From Diphasiastrum complanatum (Eukaryota > Streptophyta > Lycopodiopsida > Lycopodiales > Lycopodiaceae), in contig MU831561.1 of assembly GCA_029204225.1 (NCBI GenBank), forward strand, positions 62,001 to 126,000: a stretch of DNA of 64,000 bases. The letters run 5' to 3'. Shown piece by piece: positions 44,575 to 52,735 of this stretch; position 1 is the stretch's first letter; each line of letters starts with the position of its first letter. The position numbers and the translations under genes are program-made. Below the pieces are notes generated by a model. It saw only the letters and a program-made list of their open reading frames with translations, made no database searches and was not told where the DNA came from.

Positions 44575-45373
44575 CTAGTCTCCTAATCAAGGACTTGACA
44601 CAAATGAAGGTTACTTCTATTGATTTGATTGAAGGTCTACCTTATCCCACTTCTTAGGGACCTGAAAAGATCAGTAATAGACTTCCAATAAAGATCTAAG
44701 AATGATCTCTAACAAAATCAAATCATAGAATACTAGAAACAATGCACTTGCTTGATTGAAGTAGACAATACTAGTAGAATTGCCCCTCTTTCTATAAAGA
44801 ACATTAAAGCTTCCAAATGATCTGATCAAGAGTGAATTTCAGCAACCTAATATACTTCCAAAATCACTTGTAAAAGATCTAAATGGAACTTAATGAGGAT
44901 GCAACATAATCTACTATCCAATCACAAGCAAAAAATGATCAAAATTGATGAAAAATTGATCTAATTTGGTGCATAAGTCAAGCAATGGTTGGACTAAAAC
45001 TAAATCACTTTAGGAGGTGTCTACTACACCTTAGAACAGCCTTGAAGAGTCCCCAAAACTCTGATCTTCCCTCTCCTTGAATTCTAGAAAGCCTCCTCTA
45101 TGAAATCACCTCCAAAACTTGCTTAGAAATCAATGCTTGGAGCAAGCAAAACTTGCTATCTTGGTAATGTGAATTGAATTCAACTTTGCCTCTAGTTTTA
45201 GACACCTAAACACCTGAAAATGAAGTCACACAACACCAATCTCCAATGTATTTGACTCACTTTGAGTTCTAAAATCAATACTAGATGCTAAGATCCAATC
45301 TACACAAGATTTAGATCAAAAATTGTGATCAAATTGAATGAAAACCAAGGATTTAGCTCATTTCAGCCTTTAG
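44575..45373 (-). other. Untranslated leader of element H
   Basis: About 800 AT-rich bases lie between the primer site and the gag ATG. No gene is seen. It is shorter than the B leader and not obviously similar to it. Confidence 0.65.
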
Positions 45374-45385
45374 GCTCTGATACCA
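45374..45385 (-). promoter_or_regulatory. tRNA-iMet primer binding site of element H
   Basis: TGGTATCAGAGC on the minus strand directly after the LTR end TTTTTACA, as in B and C. Confidence 0.94.
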
Positions 45386-46067
45386 TGTAAAAATTACAGC
45401 AAATAAGGATCCTAAAACACTTGAAATGATGAGGGAAACAATATATTATGATTTCATAAGATTAGCACAAGTTGAACCATCAAAATCCATCAAAAATCTA
45501 TGCTTGAACCTCACTAAATGGCCCAAATCCTTGAAGAAGGCTTCACACGTGTGAAAGTACGGCCTCCCACAGTCTGAGTACTGTACACCAGACCTACATT
45601 CAATCCTATAATCATTAGTAATCACAAGTACTCAAACAATTATGAACATAGAGAGCAATTGCACCATTATGAGAGAAAAAACATGAAATTGCTTGATTGA
45701 TTTTGGTGAGATATCATCACCTATATATACATGATCCATCACGGTTTTGGGCAGGTATGAGTAGCCCTAAACCTATCCCTAATGCTAATTTTGGTGGATC
45801 TTTCATCCCTACCAAGTTAGGGTTGGAATCTTGGAGATCCCTCAACAATGCAAAAATTACCAAAAATAGCTCCTATTTTTTCTCCCTTGTATCTAAGCAT
45901 AATTTGGACTCATTCCAAAGGTTCTAACACTTAGGTCTACTTGAGAACATCCTTATGAATGGAATCCTATGCTATTTGGCACGTGTGACAAGCCACATCA
46001 TGACCATCTAACTATTTACAAGTCATATGACCAAAACTAGTCAAGCTAGAATTGTGAATTTTTAACA
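45386..46067 (-). repeat. 5' LTR of element H
   Basis: It matches the 3' LTR apart from about five differences, for example AGACTATG/TATTATG, AAGTAATC/AAGTACTC, and one extra C in GCACCATT. The TTCACACGTGTGAA palindrome is at 45542-45555. Confidence 0.94.
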
Positions 46068-47641
46068 TATTTACGGACACAGTCGGGACATTCCGCATGG
46101 TAATGGTTTTTAACTTTACAATCAGCCATGAAATGTCCCGTTTCACCACAAATAAAGCAGCAGTTGCTCATTGGGCCTATGGCAATAACATAACCATCTT
46201 GGATGGCTAGCTGTGCTGGATTTTCTGGTGGTGTTGAATACTCATCTCGTTTGCACGAGTATGAGTTGTCGGTTTGATAATGTTGAGAACTAGCAGATGG
46301 AAGTGTTGTATCTTGATGATAGGACTAATCGTAGGAGTTTTCAACAAGATGTGTTTGTGTAGACTCTCGAGAATTTCTATGTTTTGGTTGTCCTAGATCT
46401 GGTTGTCCTCTTGGAGGTGGTCCTAAGAGTGCCAGCTGTGGTTGAGGTTCATGTCTAGGTTGTCTGGGCAACTCTTGTATATGGACTTGGTTGTTTTGTG
46501 GTTGGTAGTGCGTGTGTTGTTTTTGTGAAATAAACGGTTGTCGAGGAGGTTGAGTATGTCCTCCTGACTGGTTGTGAGGCTGGTTCCTCAGGTTATAATA
46601 GCAATAAAGAGAGGTATGTCCCATAAAGTTGCAGATGTCACATTTGATCAAGGAAGTATCTGGGACCGGTTGGTATAAAGTGCACTCATTGCCAGTGTGT
46701 GCACCTCGACACCACGTGTTCTCTCATCTATGGTGGATTTGGCCAGTGGGTAACTGACCCAACATCAAACTCTGGATAGACTTAAGAGTGTTTTGAAACT
46801 CTTTCTTGAGTTTCTCCATCTGTTGTTGGTGTTGCTGGTTAAGCAACTCCATCTGTGTTTTTCACAACTGTTCTCGAGTTTCGTCATTTGGTCGAGCTTC
46901 TTGGACAACACGATGTGCTCTCCGTTCACGTGGTTCATCGACATCAGAGTCCTTGCCTTCCTCTCGAATGGCATCAGACATGGCTTGTTTCAATGATGTA
47001 TATTCATCATTGAAACAAAGTTCAGTGGGTTGTTTTTGTACCTGACTTTTTAATCTTTTAAATCGTTCAATATAGTCACGTACTTTCTCGTCTTTTGTCA
47101 TTATGATGTTACTTAGCTTGACAAAAGGACTTTCGATCAAGCGAAATGGCTTGAAGCATTTGATAAAGTCCTCCTTCAAGAGTGACCAGTCGCGCTTATC
47201 TTCACGATCAAGGTTAAAAAACCACTCTCATGCTCAATCGATCATGGTCATCGAAAAGAGCTGTACCATGGCTTCCGGTGATGGTTCGCCATAGACATCA
47301 CATGCGTTCTCAAAGACTTGAAGAAATCTTTGAGGATCAGTGTTACCATCGTACTTAGGTAAATCTAATTTTGGGGTACGTTTTTCAGTACGTGAAACAT
47401 TATTCGCAAAAGCTCCGTTTAAGTGAGCTCGTGCATGTGAAGATTCGGCAGCATGAAAATGTGGTTGTTCATATGGAGCTTTATGATGCATGGGTTCCCA
47501 TTTGTCAAATGGGTTGGTGGATGGCTCTTGGACTTGGGATTTCATCCGGGAATTTCTGTTAAATCGAGCTTGTTCGGTGGATGGGGAGACCATCTCTGGT
47601 GGATAGTCCTCCGTAGAATTCGGATCGTAAGGGTGATCCAT
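46068..47641 (-). pseudogene. Gypsy gag with several zinc knuckles (broken)
   Basis: From 47641 the frame reads a polar leader, then the retrotransposon gag core: PKLDLPKYDGNTDPQRFLQV, then a stop near 47234, then DWSLLKEDFIKCFKPFRLIE, SNIIMTKDEKVRDYIERFKRL. After a Gln-rich coiled section come WCRGAHTGNEC, CDICNFMGHTSLYC, a Gln/Pro/His-rich linker, CFICGETGHFMADC and CPDCVRK-HSFKDC, the last split by element H. Stops fall near 47230, 46860, 46727 and 46325. The gag protein would form the virus-like particle and bind RNA through these knuckles. Confidence 0.88.
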
Positions 47642-48414
47642 AACAACTCGTAGAGTATCGTATGATTGTGTAAATAGGCTCTTGGACGCTTATTACGGTA
47701 GCTACGGTTGTTGGAATGTGGTTGCTACGGGTCCACGATGGCTGCGAGTGCAATGCGACCAGTGGCGGTTGATACGGCTGAATGTGGTGGCAGTGGTCTA
47801 ATGCAGTGTCAGTTGGAATCTGTTGCGAGGATGGCGAATGGAGATGGGTGCAGGTGAATGCAGTGGTCATGGAGTTTTTTTGATGGGTTTAGGATGGACG
47901 TATGCGGAAAATGATTGAGTATAATTAGAATGCGGTGGAGCAGTCGAATTCGTAGGTGGTCGTTATATTGCAATCTTGCGATTTCCACGGTTTGAGGAGT
48001 GACAAGAGTGAATGACAGTGAATTACGTGTGGTTGCGATGGTGGACGGATCCTACAGTTCGGGATGGAGGGCAATGGTTTGCGGTGGGTGATGTACTTAC
48101 GGGTTACGATGGATTGCAAGTCCGTACAGATTGTGATGGGTTAGCGACGGTTTGCGGTCATATAGTTTATGATGGGTTACGATTGGCGGCAGTGGAATGT
48201 ATGTATGCCGATTATTACGGGTGAAGGAATGACATGAGTGGATTGTGGTCACTACGGTTCAATACGGCTGGTGGAATCTCTGGGATTCGGTTTTTACCGT
48301 TGGAAGAGTGTAGGTGTGTGATGGCGGTGCTTACGATAGGTGCGGTGCTGTTGTTGACGATGGTTGTGGCTCAAGGCATCACTACAGTGTATGGTAGGTG
48401 TGTGCGATGGCTAC
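47642..48414 (-). other. Gypsy leader, degenerate repeat
   Basis: Between gag and the 5' LTR the sequence is built from loose repeats of a GGTTGCGATGG / GGTTACGATGG type, with base composition unlike the rest of the window. No primer binding site is found next to the LTR edge at 48415, and the LTR end matching 30250-30546 is absent, so a deletion or replacement is likely here. Confidence 0.55.
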
Positions 48415-49226
48415 GAAGATTAACTACTCAAACAAGAAACAAGAAACAAGAAACTAGATTACTAACAGCATATAACAGTCCAAGAATCAAGAAACACTCA
48501 TTTCTTGATGCTTAGATTTCCCAAGAACAATCAAGAACTGGAATGTAAGAAAGTATGCAAGACCTACACCACAAACCAGCCTATTTAGTTTACTTGCATG
48601 CTGATTCCTACCTTATTCCACAAACAAGAAATGAATTCTAATCCACAACTAAGTAAGAAACAAGAAAACAAGATCCTAGTTAATCCACAATACAAGGAAA
48701 TCAAGCATGCTCATAGAAACTTCACTCAAGAACATTGCCACGAACGGGGAGCTTAGCAATTATCAAGAACTCATGGAGGATCCTCTTTATTTTCTCAAGA
48801 GAACTTGACAATACATTCAAAGCTCCCTCACAAGAGAGGGGAGCCCTTAAATAAGCAAGAAGGCTGCCCATGTGGATCCCAAGTGGCAATTCCATCAAAT
48901 TAGAAATTACATGTGGAATTTTCCCTTCCACTAAAGGTCACCATCAAAAGGTGGCTCACTCTAACTAATTTAAGGGGGGTCTACATTTATTTACAAAGCC
49001 TAGGAAATATGACTAGCTCCTACATGGTCGCTCCTTCTCTGGGATACACCATGTAGGCTCACATAGATATTTCACTGTCATCCTAGCTAGTAATTTTGCG
49101 GCTCTCATGCTCGGTTCTCAGCTTCTTCTGCTCTCCTCCTTCTGAGACCTCCTCGGTCATGGGTGAGAGGTATTCTGTGTCTTCGGCTTGGCTTGGCATC
49201 CGAGGACTCTTTGGAATCTGCTAACA
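48415..49226 (-). repeat. 5' LTR of the gypsy element, truncated at its downstream end
   Basis: It matches 30547-31357 with scattered substitutions (for example GAGGGGAGCCC for GAGAGGAGCCC). TCCAG follows at 49227-49231. Relative to the 3' LTR it lacks 297 bases at the U5 end. Confidence 0.85.
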
Positions 49227-49231
49227 TCCAG

Positions 49232-49720
49232 ATTGGAAAGTCCATCTTGTTGTGCAAGCCAATTGAAAAAGAATTTGGCATTGCATATCGTACACCAACC
49301 ACAGCTCACTGAATCAACCTATTGAGAGGACTACAGTATTCAATAAAACAAAAATTCATAACAAGATTTGAACATTATGTAATATCAGATCAACGCATAG
49401 GAGCTTATAATAAATTCCACAAAGGAAACAAATGCGCTTTGAACCGATATTCAAAAAATATTGTTTGAATAGCAGATCAGCACGCACGATATGAAAAGAA
49501 ACCAAGCAATAACTACAAGGGCACGTCGAACCGATATTGAAAATTTTTTACCTCTGCATCAACCATTTTCAACTTCGAATAAGCTATTGCATGTGGTACT
49601 AGAAAGAGTTCCAGTATTTTTAGTATATGGCTCTTGGCAATTTTGTGGGAGTGTGTAATAGAGTTCATCTTTAAAGAAATTGGACCAAGGACAGCACATA
49701 CAGGCTCCAATGATCACTAC
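49232..49720 (-). other. Exon-like sequence of an unidentified host gene
   Basis: Two short minus-strand stretches look exon-like. One reads VGVRYAMPNSFSIGLHNKMD after an acceptor-like TTGATTCAG. If the gypsy element is removed it would join across the target site to AAGAG|GTAATC, a donor-like site. The other (about 49705-49552) ends GATGCAGAG|GTAAAA; one of its frames is Cys-rich. No family was recognised. It may be a decayed gene. Confidence 0.25.
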
Positions 49721-49973
49721 AATCATAAAACCATCAATTTATTTGAATAAATATTCATATAAAATATTCTACTTTATAAAATCTGCTAGAAATACACTTA
49801 CTTTGTTATGTATGGGAGAACGAGAATTGGAGTCCCCAGTTGGACGTATTGTAGCATATCATCGTGCAGACTTTTGAATTCAGGGAAATCAAAAGCAGCC
49901 ATGAATTGAAGAGGAAACAAAACTACATCTATAAACAATGGGGTCTGGAAAAACTCCATCCAGTTTTAAATTG

Positions 49974-49986
49974 CCCCCCCCCCCCC
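49974..49986. repeat. Poly-C run
   Basis: There are thirteen consecutive C residues. On the minus strand it makes a poly-G tract within a degraded coding-like region. Confidence 0.9.
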
Positions 49987-49989
49987 TCT

Positions 49990-50403
49990 CCTACATTGTC
50001 CCCTAGCATTTTATCCCTACTTTCTAATTCACTTGTATCTAATTTAGATAGGGGAATACCAACATTGGTCTTTAGCATCCTAAAACTGTAGAGAGGACCT
50101 AAAGCACGAAGATAAGTATTTAACAATTGGTCATACTGTACATACTAAGGAGTATTTACAAATGCAAGTGCAGGGGGTGAAGGAAGTAACATTGATAAAC
50201 CAGTAAAAGAATTGTCATTCATAATTGATTTGACATTTACATTTACAAAATCATCTGAATCTGTTACTGAAATAGGAGGGGAAAACTAATATTTGTGAGG
50301 ATAGGAGGAGACCCATATTTTGAAAGAGGAGGAGAAAAAGGAGATTGAGTTCTAGGAGGAGAAGATGGAGATTGAATTCTATGAGGAGGAGATGGAGATT
50401 GTT
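49990..50403 (-). other. Proline-rich, coding-like minus-strand sequence
   Basis: The minus strand reads SPSPPHRIQSPSSPPRTQSP, then VTDSDDFVNVNVKSIMNDNS, then LRALGPLYSFRMLKTNVGIP, in frames separated by stops. It follows the H3-like segment in the same direction and may be its decayed C-terminal continuation. No family is recognised. Confidence 0.25.
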
Positions 50404-50852
50404 CTAGGAGGAGAAGAAAGAGACTTGGGAGGAGATTTGGGTACAGTTAGAACTCATGCAAAGGAGATGGCTTGGAAAAGTCCCTCGCTTTATTTGGAGG
50501 GTCATGAGACCTCCTCTTCTTTGAAACAATCCCGCTCTATACTCGGAAAACAAGCTGGGAAGGTTGACATTGCTTTTGCTTTTTTTCTCTGAATCTTGTT
50601 TTGTAGGAGATGAAGGAGCTGGTCTGAAGTACTTTACAAACTTGTGATATGTGTCCCTTAGGCTAAATACAATATTGAAATCCTTGGGCATGATGGTCAC
50701 CCTAATGGCATGGACAGCTGCAACAACAGTATCTGAAAAAAAAAAATTACTTGAAAGTCCTCATATGCTGTGTGCAACGCCTCAATTGCCATTGCAGTCC
50801 ATCTCACATCTGCAGATAGACTTCTTGTAACTTGTCTGATGGATCTCTGTAT
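50404..50852 (-). pseudogene. Divergent histone H3 / CENH3-like fold with C-terminal extension, frameshifted
   Basis: From 50852 the minus strand reads IQRSIRQVTRSLSADVRWTA, then MAIEALHTAYEDF, which aligns without gaps to the end of helix 1 and helix 2 of histone H3 (canonical FQRLVREI...ALQEA). A run of 11 T shifts the frame; one base further the reading continues SDTVVAAVHAIRVTIMPKDF, matching the H3 block with AIHAKRVTIMPKDI. RW followed by TA, and F after MPKD, are features found in centromeric H3 rather than canonical H3. The usual C-terminus is replaced by LRDTYHKFVKYF and a polar tail to 50404. No N-terminal tail was found, as the left side joins a copia RT scrap. I read it as a pseudogene or captured fragment; a fast-evolving variant gene is the alternative. 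Confidence 0.6.
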
Positions 50853-50869
50853 ATTGTCGAGGTCTTCAA

Positions 50870-51045
50870 ATCCTTCAGGCTACTTCATGAAGATTTCTTC
50901 CTCTAGATCTCCATGGCGAAAGGCTGTCTTTACATTAATCTGGTGAATTTCTAGATTGTGTTGTGTAGCATATGCAAGGAGCAGTCATATGCTTGTCATC
51001 TTGACCAGCAGCATTGCTACTAATTGAATAGTACGAGGGTCGTGA
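50870..51045 (-). pseudogene. Copia RT fragment L
   Basis: The minus strand reads AYATQHNLEIHQINVKTAF, then RHGDLEEEIFMK, stop, PEGF, the copia RT block normally written with QMDVKTAFLNGDLEEEIYM. Two stops interrupt it. Its end joins the H3-like segment directly within a few codons. Confidence 0.85.
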
Positions 51046-51085
51046 GCCTCTAGTATGTGTTAGAGACACCGATGCGGATAAGATC

Positions 51086-52048
51086 ATGTGTGATGCTCAT
51101 AATGAAAATAAAGTGCTATTAGTCAGTGCTTACCTAGATAAGGAGCCCAAAAAGCTGATATCAAATTTCTTGGTAGGTGCAAAGGGTGTATTTGCTTGGA
51201 ATTGTGATGACTTTAAAGGTATACCACCAGCACTATCAGTTCATCAAATCCCGTTGAAACATGATGTAAAGCCTATCAGGGAACGACAAAGGAGGTTAGC
51301 TCAACATCTCATGGCACCTGTAGCTGAGGAAATTCAGAAAATGAGGGACGCTGGCCTTATATTCCCTGTCACCAATACTGAATGGTGCTCGGAAATTGTA
51401 CTCAAAGCTAAAAAGAATGGGCAAATTAGAGTTTGTGTGGACTTTAAAGCCCTTAACAGGAGTACTGTAAAAGACTACTACCCTTTAACCTTCATCGACC
51501 AAATGTTTGATCAATTAGCTGGGAAGCAGATGTATACTTTTATGGACTGTTTCACAGGCTATAACCAAATAGCCATAGCTCCTGAGGATAAGTTTGGGAT
51601 TGGCTATGGACAAAATCACAATCCATACGCCTAATTGGCCAATCATCCATCAGCCCTACAGGTGGACCATATTAGTGGACTTCTACTGGGCTTTGCAAGC
51701 ATACAAGAGTATATCCACTCTCCAAATCCAATGGTGCGACAATTGGCACTATTTGCGAAAGATCTAACTTTGTTGGTGTCAGTGGCAACCATATGGGACG
51801 ATTGTCTCCCTCCTCTGCCATTCGATCCAAATAAGCCGATGGCCTCAGAGCAAATCAAAGATCAGCTGCCGGTTGCTCGTTTATACTTTCGTGCAGCAAT
51901 GATGGGAGGCTCCTGGAATCACGCTTTACATCATGGACAACCTCAAAGTGGATTTTCGAAGCCCATCATTGCTTTCTACCACACAACTTGGATTTTAATA
52001 CTGCCCGCCTCGACTTTATGGAAAGTTTTCAATAAAAGTTTTCAATAA
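51086..52048 (+). pseudogene. Gypsy relic K: RT start joined to the env-position ORF
   Basis: Plus-strand 51086-51600 reads the end of the protease-RT linker and RT blocks (LSVHQIPLKHDVKPIRERQR, MRDAGLIFPVTNTEWCSEIV, VCVDFKALNRSTVKDYYPL, YTFMDCFTGYNQIAIAPEDK). The RT then stops abruptly at about 51600, before the YLDD box. A second frame, 51635-52048, has LALFAKDLTLLVSVATIW and ARLYFRAAMMGGSW, like the last env-position ORF of the big gypsy element. The rest of RT, RNase H, integrase and the start of the env-position ORF are therefore deleted. The relic lies just before its own 3' LTR. Confidence 0.8.
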
Positions 52049-52098
52049 CTGCATATTGCTGGTGTCGTGGGACTGCCACCAGTTTGGGTGGAGGATAT

Positions 52099-52735
52099 TG
52101 TTGGAGGGTTTGCGGATCCCAAGGCAACCCTAACCCTAGTTAATAAGTGAGAGGGATTTGGCACCCTGTGTGTGTAAGTCCAACCCAATGATCACATAGT
52201 TATTTGATTGATTAGTTAAAAGTCAATAAAAGGACTTTAGGCCTTTTTGCGGGACTTTTAATATTGCGGGGCCTAAATGTCAAGTTAGTGAACAAAGTTG
52301 GGTTTCTCTCCAATTTTGATGGTTCCCACACTTTTTTTAATTTGAGTAATTAGGGAGGTAGAAATGGACCAATAGGATTCAGAGCCAAGGTCCTCCTCTC
52401 TACTATAAGAAGGGACCAACTTGAGTTCCTACAGATGTTCATTTTCTCATTTCAATAAAGCAGATTGGTTCACTTCAGAAATGGATTGATGAATGTCCTT
52501 GTTTTTTTTCTTTCACCTTCCATCTCTCATGCTTTCTTTGGTTTTTGCTAATTCTTGGACCTGAATGTTATTGGGATTAAGTGTTATTATACTTTTTATG
52601 AGAGAGAAAGGGTAAGCTATCTTTGTTGTGGATGTGTAGTGTTAATGGATCGTAGGGTTAATGGATGTTAGAGTTCTTCGTCTCTTTGAGGCTAGATTGA
52701 CTAGATCTTGGAAGGAAAGAAACCCACTACATAGT
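52099..52735 (+). repeat. 3' LTR of gypsy relic K
   Basis: GGGTGGAGGATA acts as polypurine tract before TGTTGGAGGGTTTGC at 52099, similar to the AGGGGTGGATAA tract of the large gypsy element. A TACTATAAGA TATA-like box at 52401-52410 and a TTTCAATAAAG polyadenylation-type signal at about 52450 fit LTR promoter and R regions. The right end is uncertain because relic J begins near 52736. Confidence 0.6.

Larger units (their letters stand above)
39911..46067 (-). mobile_element. Ty1/copia element H, nearly intact, inserted in gypsy gag
   Basis: The LTRs are 39911-40591 (681 bp) and 45386-46067 (682 bp), with ends TGTTAAAAATTC ... TTTTTACA in element orientation. The primer site is at 45385-45374. 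The flanking pentamers TGTTT (39906-39910) and TATTT (46068-46072) are an imperfect target duplication; the gag zinc-knuckle frame suggests that the left copy is the original and the right one mutated. I count about five LTR differences, so H is somewhat older than B. The polyprotein has one nonsense codon. Confidence 0.94.
30250..49226 (-). mobile_element. Athila/Tat-like Ty3/gypsy element, hosting copia element H
   Basis: LTR sequence is shared by 30547-31357 and 48415-49226; both end on the minus strand with TGTTAGCAG. The 5-bp sequence TCCAG lies at 30245-30249 and at 49227-49231, consistent with a target duplication and with LTR ends TGTT...AACA. In element order (right to left): 5' LTR, leader, gag, protease, RT, RNase H, integrase, a 4-kb extra region, polypurine tract (AGGGGTGGATAA) and 3' LTR. 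Integrase ends with a GPY/F module (SEGPYVINKVFPNGAV) and no chromodomain, as in the Athila/Tat branch. Without H (6.16 kb) it would be about 12.8 kb. Confidence 0.85.

Noticed and set aside
49232-49720. Assignment of the exon-like minus segments to the gamete fusogen HAP2 or to a centromere protein
   Set aside because: Only short stretches (such as NSFSIG) look alike; the order of motifs does not fit, so no name is given.
50733-50755. A tiny intron (GTAA, T run, CAG) joining the two H3-like halves
   Set aside because: It would be under 25 bases, too short for plant splicing, and removing it does not restore the frame needed for the second half.
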